Source: Candidatus Thorarchaeota archaeon (GTDB lineage: Archaea > Asgardarchaeota > Thorarchaeia > Thorarchaeales > Thorarchaeaceae). From it: DNA of 28,362 bases. The position numbers and the translations under genes are program-made. The DNA lies in contig JAEORG010000070.1 of NCBI GenBank assembly GCA_016841005.1, positions 1-28,362 of the forward strand, written 5' to 3'. The notes beneath the pieces are model-generated. The model worked only from the letters and a program-made list of their open reading frames with translations. It searched no databases and had not been told where the DNA came from. Shown here piece after piece: positions 14,853-21,846 of this stretch; position 1 is the first letter of the stretch, and every line of letters starts with the position of its first letter.

Positions 14853-15906
14853 TTGCATCAATAACCATGTGATATTCATATGGAGCGCTATCTCTCACTC
14901 TTCGAATCAGGACAACATCCTTGACTTTTCGACCCGCTTTTTCAACCAAAATAACCAGTTTTGTGGAAAGGGTTTCCTCAGGGTCATCACCACCAATGAA
15001 ATCGTAGTAGTGAATTAATCCATCAGTTGCAAGCAGCTGACATGCTTCTGGAATAAAATCAGATGCACCTGATGGGTGATTCATTATTACGCGGTCAGCA
15101 AAACTCGCATCAACTTTAGTTGAATACTCACGGATATCCGCTGTGACCAATTCTATAGTGCCCACTAATCGGTTCATGGTAATACTGTTCTTGAGAAGTT
15201 GTGTTGCATCTGGATTTATGTCCACAGCTACTATTTTGGCTCGTACCTTTCGGGCGATGTGTAAAGCAAACGGCCCTACTCCTGTAAACATGTCAACAAC
15301 CTGTTCACCTTCATGTACTAATTGTGCGATTCGGTTATGTTCCTCTAAAAGACGTGGACTAAAGTAAGCCTTTGATAGGTCTACAGCGATTTTACAACCG
15401 TATTCCGTGTGTATTGTATCGGTCTTATCGATTCCTGCTAGCAATTCGTACTCTCTTGTACGAATTGTGCCACCGATTGCACCTCTCTTTCCAAGTATTG
15501 TTGTGAAACTAGGACGAACTTGGAGAAATGCTTCGCCAATGGTATGACGATACTCATTCAATTCTGTAGGAATCTCAAGCACAGCAATATCACCAATCAA
15601 ATCATACGCCCGTGGTAGCAAATCAAGTTCTTCTTCAGTTAACCGTCCCCGAAGTGCATCCCTCATAGTACGAGGGCCAGAGAGTATTGACGGGAACTCC
15701 ATAATGCCGGTGCTGTAGTCAATATGGTTTGCATCTGGAAAGAATTCACTCACAACTATTTCTCTTTGCAAGGGGAAGAATAACCTTCCATTTTCTGATA
15801 CTATTCTTCGATCAATATCGAGCAGATTTAGGTCTAGCAAACATCGTCGTACCTGTTCGCCAAAAATCAGCGGCACACTAAGGAAATGGTTATTCTCAGA
15901 CATCAA
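14842..15906 (-). CDS. trm5: tRNA (guanine-37 N1)-methyltransferase Trm5
   Basis: Trm5 methylates N1 of G37 in tRNAs, preventing frameshifts; in tRNA-Phe the m1G is the substrate for Taw1. The 354-residue protein has an N-terminal region (about 1-80) that resembles the D1 domain, then GDIAVLEIP (105-113), RGAIGGTIRTREYELLAG (141-158), TEYGCKIAVDLSKAYFSPRL (167-186), the SAM motif VVDMFTGVGPFALHIA (203-218), VDINPDA (228-234) and the catalytic-loop MNHPSGASDFI (285-295), which replaces the NPPY of other methyltransferases as usual in Trm5. The start is the first of two adjacent ATGs. The neighbouring nucleotidyltransferase-like gene lies 40 bases upstream on the same strand. Archaeal paralogues Trm5a, b and c differ in domains and product; the D1-like start favours the b type, but this is not settled. 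Confidence 0.93.
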   Translation of the reverse strand: MMSENNHFLSVPLIFGEQVRRCLLDLNLLDIDRRIVSENGRLFFPLQREIVVSEFFPDANHIDYSTGIMEFPSILSGPRTMRDALRGRLTEEELDLLPRAYDLIGDIAVLEIPTELNEYRHTIGEAFLQVRPSFTTILGKRGAIGGTIRTREYELLAGIDKTDTIHTEYGCKIAVDLSKAYFSPRLLEEHNRIAQLVHEGEQVVDMFTGVGPFALHIARKVRAKIVAVDINPDATQLLKNSITMNRLVGTIELVTADIREYSTKVDASFADRVIMNHPSGASDFIPEACQLLATDGLIHYYDFIGGDDPEETLSTKLVILVEKAGRKVKDVVLIRRVRDSAPYEYHMVIDAIIE

Positions 15907-15946
15907 TTCTGGATGAGTGAGTTCTGCCTAAGACCGTTGTGATTCA

Positions 15947-17002
15947 TCATTCTAGTAACCGGATATATTCACGGCCTGCTCCATCTTTTGTCCCAATCAT
16001 TATTTGGTAAAATTCGATTTCATCGGTTGTGCGTTCTATGACCTTCTGTAAGGTCCCATAGACTTCAATCTCATCTCCAGACTGGAATAGTCCAGTGAAG
16101 GCTCCATCGTATATCATTATCCTAGTTACTTCTATATCATTATACTTCGAGAGAGGGTTGGATATGCCTCTCAATAATGCGGGATGGAATATTCCATGAT
16201 CGGCATTCTCGATGTGAAAAATAGTTCTTACAAGCTCATTATCAAGTTGAATGTAAGATTCACTACCATGTGTAATTGGTACCTCGTCAGGTCGTAGTAC
16301 AGGAGTCACCCCAATACATCTATCATCGTAATAGAAAGCAAATCGTCGTGCAAATAATCGCTTCAAGTCATCAGAATCAAGTGCAGGTATTCGATTGAGA
16401 ACTCTTGATATCCCCATACTCCATTCTTCAAGGGTGCGAGTTCGTACATGACTGTCTTCCGATGCTTTCATGTAATTCTGATGAAGACTCCATGAAGTTT
16501 CATAACCATAAACATTCATGTTGATATCAGAAAATTCAGGATTATGACCTCTCCATGCGATACTTCCCGCAACACCCAAATCCGACAACGGGAGTCCTAA
16601 TTGATCCTGAAGCGCTCTTGCCATACCTGCAGCAGCTCTTTCAAGAGAGTCTTGAGGTCCTAGAGTGAGTATCTCTCCTAATCGTACATCAGGTCGATAG
16701 TGTTCCTGAATTCGTTTATGTGGCACTTCAAGCAATTTGGTGTTAAAGTGAGAGTCTTCAATCAGATATTCAGGAGGAACAAGTTCTAGGCCATCAACAA
16801 CCGCCTCCACATTGCCATAGAAGATTCGTTGGTATTTCTGCCCAGCATATTCCCATCTGCCCTCTGAGGCGGGAACATACTTTAGAAACGAAAGAGCCCT
16901 ATTCTCAGGTTGGATATACCCCAGAACTACAAACAATCGACCTTCGGCATCGCGAATAATATCACGGTCACGGAGGTTGTATTGATGTGTATGTCCAGAC
17001 AC
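15947..17002 (-). CDS. Archaeal predicted nucleotidyltransferase-like protein (COG1665 type)
   Basis: The 351-residue protein resembles an archaeal family annotated as predicted nucleotidyltransferase. The N-terminal part (8-60) has LRDRDIIRDAEGRLFVVLGYIQP and LKYVP. The central part has GVAGSIAWRGHNPEFSDINMNVYG (143-166), which looks like the polymerase-beta-type 'GS...SDIDLxVYG' motif. The first Asp of the metal pair is present (D159), but the second position is Asn161, which may weaken or abolish transfer activity. The C-terminal part (290-351) has a beta-rich YGTLQKVIERTTDEIEFYQIMIGT segment like a small OB-type domain. Substrate and pathway are unknown. The start is GTG at 17002. It lies upstream of trm5 on the same strand with 40 bases between, so the two may be co-transcribed. 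Confidence 0.65.
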   Translation of the reverse strand: MSGHTHQYNLRDRDIIRDAEGRLFVVLGYIQPENRALSFLKYVPASEGRWEYAGQKYQRIFYGNVEAVVDGLELVPPEYLIEDSHFNTKLLEVPHKRIQEHYRPDVRLGEILTLGPQDSLERAAAGMARALQDQLGLPLSDLGVAGSIAWRGHNPEFSDINMNVYGYETSWSLHQNYMKASEDSHVRTRTLEEWSMGISRVLNRIPALDSDDLKRLFARRFAFYYDDRCIGVTPVLRPDEVPITHGSESYIQLDNELVRTIFHIENADHGIFHPALLRGISNPLSKYNDIEVTRIMIYDGAFTGLFQSGDEIEVYGTLQKVIERTTDEIEFYQIMIGTKDGAGREYIRLLE

Positions 17003-17066
17003 CGAATTTCACCAGATTCTAATAGGTTCCACAAGGTACAAGACTAGGACAGGTGAAACAGTACCC

Positions 17067-18290
17067 ATGCGCATTCTGCATCTCTGCGACAGCCTTAATC
17101 CTGCCGGTCTCGGGGGATATGAATCCTATATTCATTATTTATCACAATGGCTCATTAAAAATGGTCACCAATCTATGATTGTGACACAATCTCCAACCAG
17201 AGATGCTTCTGAAATCGTTCAAGAGGAGAACTACAATATCTATCATCTTCCGGGTAATTTGTTGGAGGCTCGTAAATGGGAGTTCTTTTCACTCCCTGAG
17301 GATGAGAGAGAGTCTTCTGTGAATATATTGTTCAAGGATAATGATTTGGAGGAAAATGTTGCGCAACTGGTTGCTCAGTTGTCCAATCTTCTGGACAAAT
17401 TACGCCCAGATGTTGTCCATGCCCATAGCATCTATGTTGTATTTAATCGTGTTCTAATGAAGATTAAAGAATCGATTCGATTTCAAGATTTGCCAATAGT
17501 TACAACGGTCCATGGATTGCCGAAATCTTTGATTCTACCAGACGGAACTGAAACGACAGATTTCGACCAATTGGTCACACATTGTCCTTTTGATATGGTG
17601 TTAGGCGTGAGCAATAGTGTTGTGGATGAACTCAAATCATATCTTAAATCAATCAAGCGTGAATCAATTGTAAGATTGATGTATAATGGTGTGGATTTGC
17701 AGGTTTTTCGACCTATACTGGATTCAGAGAAGACTTGGGATCTTGCATTCATGGGACGATTAGAATACATGAAGTCTGTTGATGTTTTCCCAGAGATGTT
17801 ATCATTGGTGAAAGAAACTCACCCAGAAGTCAAGATGGTGATTACAGGAGAGGGAACACTCAAAGATCGAATTCTAAATGAGTTCAGGGAGAGGGGGATT
17901 CAAGATATGGTAGAGTATCTTGGTGTAATTGATTCCAAGAAAGTGCCTGAGATTATCAACAGCTCAAAGATTTTCCTGTACCCCTCTAGACGAGAACCAT
18001 TTGGTCTGTCAATAATTGAAGCAATGGCTTGTGGCATTCCAGTTGTGACCGCGAATTTGTATGGACCTAGTGAGATTGTGACCAACAATGAAGATGGTTT
18101 GACGGTAACACCAGGAAACCCGAAGGAGTTAGCAGATGCTATAATTCTCTTACTGGAAAACCCCATCCTTCGTGATAAAATTGGAAAAAATGGTAGAAGA
18201 ACAGTAGAAAACCGATTTGCATTGAATGTCCATATGTCAAAGATGATGGAAATATACACTGATATAATTGAGAAGAAAAAAAACGAATAG
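17067..18290 (+). CDS. GT-B fold glycosyltransferase, family 4-like
   Basis: The 407-residue protein is a retaining glycosyltransferase of the GT4 type. The N-terminal Rossmann domain begins MRILHLCDSLNPAGLGGYES (donor/acceptor glycine loop) and continues with PDVVHAHSIYVV (114-125) and TTVHGLPKS. The C-terminal nucleotide-sugar domain has YNGVDLQVFRP (206-216), AFMGRLEYMKSVDV (227-240), GEGTLKDRI (261-269) and the E-x7-E motif EPFGLSIIE (310-318), then ACGIPVVTANLYGPSEIV. There is no membrane helix or signal peptide, so it acts on the cytoplasmic side, for example in glycan or lipid-linked sugar assembly. Sugar and acceptor are not predictable. GGTG upstream of the ATG gives a weak ribosome site. 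No other sugar genes are adjacent; the spacer to the divergent upstream gene is about 64 bp. Confidence 0.92.
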   Translation: MRILHLCDSLNPAGLGGYESYIHYLSQWLIKNGHQSMIVTQSPTRDASEIVQEENYNIYHLPGNLLEARKWEFFSLPEDERESSVNILFKDNDLEENVAQLVAQLSNLLDKLRPDVVHAHSIYVVFNRVLMKIKESIRFQDLPIVTTVHGLPKSLILPDGTETTDFDQLVTHCPFDMVLGVSNSVVDELKSYLKSIKRESIVRLMYNGVDLQVFRPILDSEKTWDLAFMGRLEYMKSVDVFPEMLSLVKETHPEVKMVITGEGTLKDRILNEFRERGIQDMVEYLGVIDSKKVPEIINSSKIFLYPSRREPFGLSIIEAMACGIPVVTANLYGPSEIVTNNEDGLTVTPGNPKELADAIILLLENPILRDKIGKNGRRTVENRFALNVHMSKMMEIYTDIIEKKKNE

Positions 18291-18336
18291 ATTGACCGCC
18301 AAATATGCCTTCTAAGCGGAACTGTAATTCGACTGT

Positions 18337-18362
18337 AATAAAAAAGAAAGGAGAGGGAAAAA
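18337..18362 (-). terminator. T-rich tract after the microprotein pair
   Basis: Directly after the TGA of the 54-residue gene the minus strand reads TTTTTCCCTCTCCTTTCTTTTTTATT. Oligo-T runs are the common archaeal termination signal. It also separates the pair from the convergent glycosyltransferase gene. Confidence 0.4.
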
Positions 18363-18527
18363 TCAGAGAAACAGCATTGCTCCTACTAATCCAACTCCAT
18401 AGAGGAGATGGAATGCAAGTAGTGCCCATCTATTAATCTTGATTTCTTTTCTCCTGACAAATTCACCGCTTGCCCAACAGACAATGATTGAGAGTAAGAG
18501 GATAAGTCCTAGTGATAGCAAATCCAC
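18363..18527 (-). CDS. 54-residue two-helix membrane microprotein (copy B of a paralogous pair)
   Basis: This short gene starts at GTG 18527 behind a strong AGGAGG ribosome site (minus strand, about 18534-18539) that abuts the TAG stop of the upstream gene. The product opens MDLLSLGLILLLSIIVCW and contains WALLAFHLLYG. It is almost entirely two hydrophobic helices (about 3-18 and 34-53) joined by a basic loop (FVRRKEIKINR). It aligns without gaps to residues 22-75 of the neighbouring 84-residue protein: both have LSIIxCWxxxE and, with the same spacing, LAFHxxY. The gene is therefore a real, duplicated unit rather than a chance frame. The function is unknown; Cys17 and His40 sit at matching positions in both copies. 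It is probably translated from the same mRNA as copy A. Confidence 0.75.
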   Translation of the reverse strand: MDLLSLGLILLLSIIVCWASGEFVRRKEIKINRWALLAFHLLYGVGLVGAMLFL

Positions 18528-18539
18528 TATGATTTCCTC

Positions 18540-18794
18540 CTATTCGTACACTCCATTGCTGGACTTGAATGAGCGGTAAAAGAGCACACTAAGAAAGCCC
18601 AGATATGCGACATGAAATGCTAGCCAAAGCATTCCGGGTACTAGACTAACTAGACTTGCAAGGGTTTCCTGTGCGACCCAACAAGCTATGATAGAAAGAA
18701 CTAGAATTACAACTACTTGTGATTTAGTAATCCTTCTTACAAAACGGTCAGGTTCGATTGGAACAGAGTTGGTTATTGATTGTGTTTCCATCAT
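18540..18794 (-). CDS. 84-residue two-helix membrane protein (copy A of a paralogous pair)
   Basis: The product has a polar N-terminal stretch of about 25 residues (MMETQSITNSVPIEPDRF), then two hydrophobic helices (about 26-46 and 53-73) and a short polar tail (RSFKSSNGVYE). The helices carry LSIIACW (33-39), E43 and LAFHVAY (58-64), matching copy B in the following gene position for position. I choose the first of two adjacent ATGs, at 18794. The frame stays open to an ATG at 18887, but that extension would contain the 17-bp palindrome and the likely promoter, and would leave only about 46 bp to the divergent regulator's start. The ribosome site is weak (GAG before the ATG). The function is unknown. 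The arrangement next to a divergent Lrp-type regulator suggests control by it. Confidence 0.68.
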   Translation of the reverse strand: MMETQSITNSVPIEPDRFVRRITKSQVVVILVLSIIACWVAQETLASLVSLVPGMLWLAFHVAYLGFLSVLFYRSFKSSNGVYE

Positions 18795-18811
18795 TTTTCT
18801 CGATATTGATT

Positions 18812-18828
18812 TAGTATTCTGAATACTA
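18812..18828. promoter_or_regulatory. 17-bp perfect palindrome, candidate operator
   Basis: TAGTATTCTGAATACTA has two perfect 8-bp arms around a single T. It lies 18 bp upstream of the chosen start of the 84-residue membrane protein and about 105 bp from the start of the divergent Lrp/AsnC-type regulator. Lrp-family proteins typically bind short A/T-rich palindromes near their own genes, so this is a plausible operator. Candidate TATA sequences for both directions overlap TGTATAAG at 18867-18874. Confidence 0.5.
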
Positions 18829-18933
18829 GAGTACTTGGCAGACTGTAATTGCAAAAATCGAACAGATGTATAAGGCAGAGGTTCCATTTTTTAGGTGATT
18901 AGTTCAAAATCAGGAAATAGAAGGAGATTTCAT

Positions 18934-19863
18934 TTGGACGCGTTCGACAGGATTCTGATGGGCGAGTTAGCATCAAACTGCCGCGTTTCTTTCACAGACT
19001 TAGCAAAGAAGTACGATGTTTCAGTCAACACAATCAAGAAACGAGTTGAGGATCTTGTTGAAGAGGGCGTTATTGTTGCATTTGATGTTCAAATTTCACT
19101 TAATAACCTCGGGGCAAGTTTCGCGGTAGTTACGATGAATCTAACTCCTGAATGGTCAAGAGAATCTATACAGGAACTGGGAAAACACCCCAATATCTAT
19201 GGGATTGCGTCTGGAATACAATCAGAAGCTTTTGCACTGGTACTATACAGAAGTAATCAAGAACTTACTCAAGTTGTTGACTTGCTGATATCATCAACTG
19301 GTGTATCTGCTACAGAAACAATTCCACTATTACCTCCTCTAACAGGTAGAATGGTATCTTCGACTAAGAGCATTGATAATCTGAAAAAGATAGACTGGAA
19401 AATCCTTCAGAAACTTCGTTGGAATGGTCGAATGCAACTTGGGGACTTAGCTGATAACGTGGGTTCTTCACCTGCAAGCGTTAGGAAACGACTCAAGTTT
19501 ATGCGGGATAACGGCCTAATCGAAGAAACCATCCTTGTCAATCCGGGTGTGTCCCAAGGAATGGTTGTCATGTTTGCACTAGGTTTACCGGGACTATCAT
19601 CCGAAATACAACATGATATGGACGTTCTTCTCTCAAAGGAATTCCCTGATAATTACTGGTTGAGCTGGAGAGTTGCAGATCGGTCGAACGTGTTGCTGAC
19701 ATTTCAAGTTTCAAGCACAAGAGATGTCCTTCAGATACGAGAAGGTGTATTGGATTTGATTGCAGGTGCATCTGTAGATGGACAAGTTATCGTTGGAATC
19801 TGGGAATATTTCTCAGACTTTCGAGATGATTTGATAACTGAGAAACTGAAAGCCTACAAATAG
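18934..19863 (+). CDS. Double Lrp/AsnC-type transcription regulator (two HTH-plus-sensor units in one chain)
   Basis: The protein holds two successive units of the Lrp/AsnC plan. From the TTG at 18934, unit 1 has a winged HTH (LDAFDRILMGELASNC, then VSVNTIKKRVEDLVEEGVI) and an alpha/beta region to about residue 130. Unit 2 starts IDWKILQKLRWNGRMQLGDL, continues SSPASVRKRLKFMRDNGLI (second HTH, about 145-172) and ends with another alpha/beta region. Lrp proteins normally dimerise through the sensor domain, so this chain may act as an internal pseudo-dimer. The TTG has AAGGAG seven bases upstream (18921-18926), while the longer GTG at 18895 has none; hence the shorter form (309 aa). Divergence from the microprotein pair and the 17-bp palindrome between them suggest that it regulates them and itself. 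The ligand is unknown. Confidence 0.82.
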   Translation: MDAFDRILMGELASNCRVSFTDLAKKYDVSVNTIKKRVEDLVEEGVIVAFDVQISLNNLGASFAVVTMNLTPEWSRESIQELGKHPNIYGIASGIQSEAFALVLYRSNQELTQVVDLLISSTGVSATETIPLLPPLTGRMVSSTKSIDNLKKIDWKILQKLRWNGRMQLGDLADNVGSSPASVRKRLKFMRDNGLIEETILVNPGVSQGMVVMFALGLPGLSSEIQHDMDVLLSKEFPDNYWLSWRVADRSNVLLTFQVSSTRDVLQIREGVLDLIAGASVDGQVIVGIWEYFSDFRDDLITEKLKAYK

Positions 19864-19987
19864 GATTGATGTACCGATTTATTGAATTCTAAGATAAAAA
19901 ATAGCTTTCAATTGAAATGGCGTAGTTCAGAAGATATTAAGTAATTCAGATGGGCGTCAGCTATGTTCCCAAATGGGAGGTTTTCAT

Positions 19988-20887
19988 ATGATAATGGACC
20001 ACGACCGATTCAAAGTTGTTACAAATCCATCAGAGGAGGAATTGAAAGCATTCCAGAAGGGATTTGAAGAGTATAACATGACACAGACAGATGGTGAATT
20101 CAACAGTCCCGAAGAATGGCTTAACCTAGTGTTGAAAGATCATGATGGCAATATTGTTGGGGGAATTACAACCAGTACGTTATATTGGGCTCAATATCTT
20201 GAATCATTTTGGGTGGATAAGAGATATCGTAGAATGGGATACGGAAGTGATCTACTTCTAGAAGCAGAGAGATTGGCAAAGAAGAATGGTTGTGTTGTGT
20301 CACAGACCTATACCTTCTCATGGCAGGCGCAAGATTTCTATCAAGCCATGGGATACAAGCTCATGGCAACTTATGATGGATATGTTGAAGGCATTACCGA
20401 ACTTATCTTAATGAAAAGACTGGATACGACAGACACAGTACCAACAAAAGCTGACCCATCTCGATTTGCAATTCACAGAGTGTCATCGGAGGAAGCTATG
20501 AAATATATCCGTGAAGGAATGAAGGAACACACAATCAGCAAACTTGGAAATCTGTTCTCAGTATACCCAGAAATTGCCATCAAATTAATCATAAAGAATG
20601 ATAGCGGAAAGGTGATTGGAGGATTGACAGGGTATACAGTCCTTGGTACAATGAACTTCGGAGAGCTATGGGTCCATGAAGATTACCGGAATCAAGGTTA
20701 TGGAAAAGATCTACTAAGAGCTGCTGAGGAAATTGCAAGGGAAAAGGGGTGCATTGCAGGTCAGACTGCATGCTTTACATTTCAGGACCTTGATTTCTTG
20801 AAGAGCCAGGGATATGATTCCTATGGTGTCCTAGATGGTTATCCGAAAGGAGTAAAGGAGTATCTGCTCATCAAAAGATTTCAGTAA
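19988..20887 (+). CDS. Tandem GNAT-family N-acetyltransferase (two domains)
   Basis: The 299-residue protein is an internal duplication of a GNAT acyl-CoA-dependent acetyltransferase. Copy 1 (about 5-150) has GGITTSTLYWAQYLESFWV, the acetyl-CoA-binding RRMGYGSDLL and FYQAMGYKLMATYDGYV. Copy 2 (about 160-299) has GGLTGYTVLGTMNFGELWV, RNQGYGKDLL and FLKSQGYDSYGVLDGYP. Both copies keep the R/Q-x-x-G-x-G loop, so both could bind acetyl-CoA. The acceptor is unknown. The ATG at 19988 follows GGGAGG with seven bases of spacing; an ATG at 19973 lies before that ribosome site and is rejected. The end overlaps the convergent ferredoxin-type gene by seven bases. A 12-bp palindrome (TTTCAATTGAAA, 19906-19917) lies in the upstream spacer. 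Confidence 0.88.
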   Translation: MIMDHDRFKVVTNPSEEELKAFQKGFEEYNMTQTDGEFNSPEEWLNLVLKDHDGNIVGGITTSTLYWAQYLESFWVDKRYRRMGYGSDLLLEAERLAKKNGCVVSQTYTFSWQAQDFYQAMGYKLMATYDGYVEGITELILMKRLDTTDTVPTKADPSRFAIHRVSSEEAMKYIREGMKEHTISKLGNLFSVYPEIAIKLIIKNDSGKVIGGLTGYTVLGTMNFGELWVHEDYRNQGYGKDLLRAAEEIAREKGCIAGQTACFTFQDLDFLKSQGYDSYGVLDGYPKGVKEYLLIKRFQ

Positions 20888-21711
20888 CCAGATGGACGTG
20901 AATACTCCATGAGTGATATTGCATGTTCCTCACAATAGTTAGTACATACTCCACAACCATGACAATTCTTTGGGTCTATTATTGAAACATTGCTCTCTAT
21001 ATCCACTTCAGGAACGCCAAATGGACATGTTTCTTCACATGTTCCACACCCTACACACTTTGAACTATCCACTGTCGCAGCATAATGCCCTTTTTGCCAT
21101 GGAGATGTAATGCCTAATCGCTGACGATGAATATAGGGTCGACATACCTGCATCTCACAATTACAGAGCATTCCAATATATGGAACACCTAGAGCAGAAA
21201 CTGCGTGTACAACTCTGTCTGTGTGCTTCCACTCATCTAAGATGTTACTTGCCTCTTCTGCACTCACATATTGATGATTACCACCCAGATATTTGGGAAA
21301 CCTTCGAGTGTACGTTTCGGAAAATGCAATGCCAAAGCATCGTAGGTCCTTATCGCTACCATATGCTACATATCTGCAAATGCATGGTAGTCTGACGACT
21401 GTGTGTTCATCTTCATCTGTCTGGCGACTTGCTATCTCCAAGATCTGCTTTGCTTCGTGAATGGTAACAACTTGGTGGTGTAGATACTTGGTGTATCGCT
21501 CATCGACTTGTTCCATTTCATTTGGTTTAATCGGCCTTGAAATTCTTTCAATAATTGAGGAAAATCCATCAGGTCCCGGGGGTACTTTTCTAGAGAAATA
21601 AGATTCACAAAATTCACGAATATGGTCACTTGATGCTAATTTCTTTGAGTAGTTTCTAGCATTCTGGTACCATCGTTCTCCAGCACCATGCTTAGTGCAG
21701 TAGTCACACAC
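20881..21711 (-). CDS. Multi-cysteine iron-sulfur protein with C-terminal 2[4Fe-4S] ferredoxin domain
   Basis: The 276-residue protein ends in a two-cluster ferredoxin domain: CVGCGTCEETCPFG (C219, C222, C225, C229) and CHGCGVCTNYCEEHAI (C250, C253, C256, C260). Ahead of it lie more cysteines: CDYCTKHG at 2-9, PCICRY (C110, C112), RCFG (C125) and MLCNCEMQVC (C183, C185, C190), probably binding further metal or clusters. The N-terminal 'C..C..HG.G..WY.NARNYS' opening recurs, as I recall, in uncharacterised iron-sulfur proteins of anaerobes. It is likely a cytoplasmic redox or electron-transfer protein; the partner is unknown. The start is GTG 21711 with AGAGG upstream. It is a single gene, divergent from the flavoprotein gene at 21847 across 135 bp, which hints at a shared redox process. 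Confidence 0.85.
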   Translation of the reverse strand: MCDYCTKHGAGERWYQNARNYSKKLASSDHIREFCESYFSRKVPPGPDGFSSIIERISRPIKPNEMEQVDERYTKYLHHQVVTIHEAKQILEIASRQTDEDEHTVVRLPCICRYVAYGSDKDLRCFGIAFSETYTRRFPKYLGGNHQYVSAEEASNILDEWKHTDRVVHAVSALGVPYIGMLCNCEMQVCRPYIHRQRLGITSPWQKGHYAATVDSSKCVGCGTCEETCPFGVPEVDIESNVSIIDPKNCHGCGVCTNYCEEHAISLMEYSRPSGY

Positions 21712-21811
21712 TTTAATTCCTCTAGATAGTTTTCAAAGTGGAAAGTTTCCTGAAAAGTCAATTGGCGTACTATGACGGGTATTCTAATTGATGGTGGAAT
21801 TTATCTGTAGG

Positions 21812-21819
21812 AATATAAT
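21812..21819 (+). promoter_or_regulatory. TATA element for the flavoprotein gene
   Basis: AATATAAT is centred about 31 bp before the ATG at 21847. With the usual archaeal spacing the transcript would start about five bases before the ATG, giving a nearly leaderless message; this agrees with the lack of a strong ribosome site. Confidence 0.45.
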
Positions 21820-21846
21820 TCATGTCAAAAGAAGAGTGAGAACAGA

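Noticed and set aside
17007..17058. TTTCACC and GGTGAAA inverted pair, and GGTAC/GTACC pair, in the spacer before the glycosyltransferase
   Set aside because: Arms are short (5-7 bp) and far apart, so neither makes a convincing operator or hairpin.
18794..18887. Longer 115-residue reading of copy A from the ATG at 18887
   Set aside because: The 31 added residues look like translated spacer, include the 17-bp palindrome, and leave almost no room for a promoter before the divergent regulator.
18895..18933. GTG start at 18895 for the double Lrp-type regulator
   Set aside because: No ribosome site there; TTG 18934 has AAGGAG seven bases upstream and begins at the usual family position (LDAFDR).
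19906..19917. TTTCAATTGAAA palindrome upstream of the tandem GNAT gene
   Set aside because: A 12-bp A/T-rich palindrome is easily found by chance, and no regulator or promoter geometry supports it.
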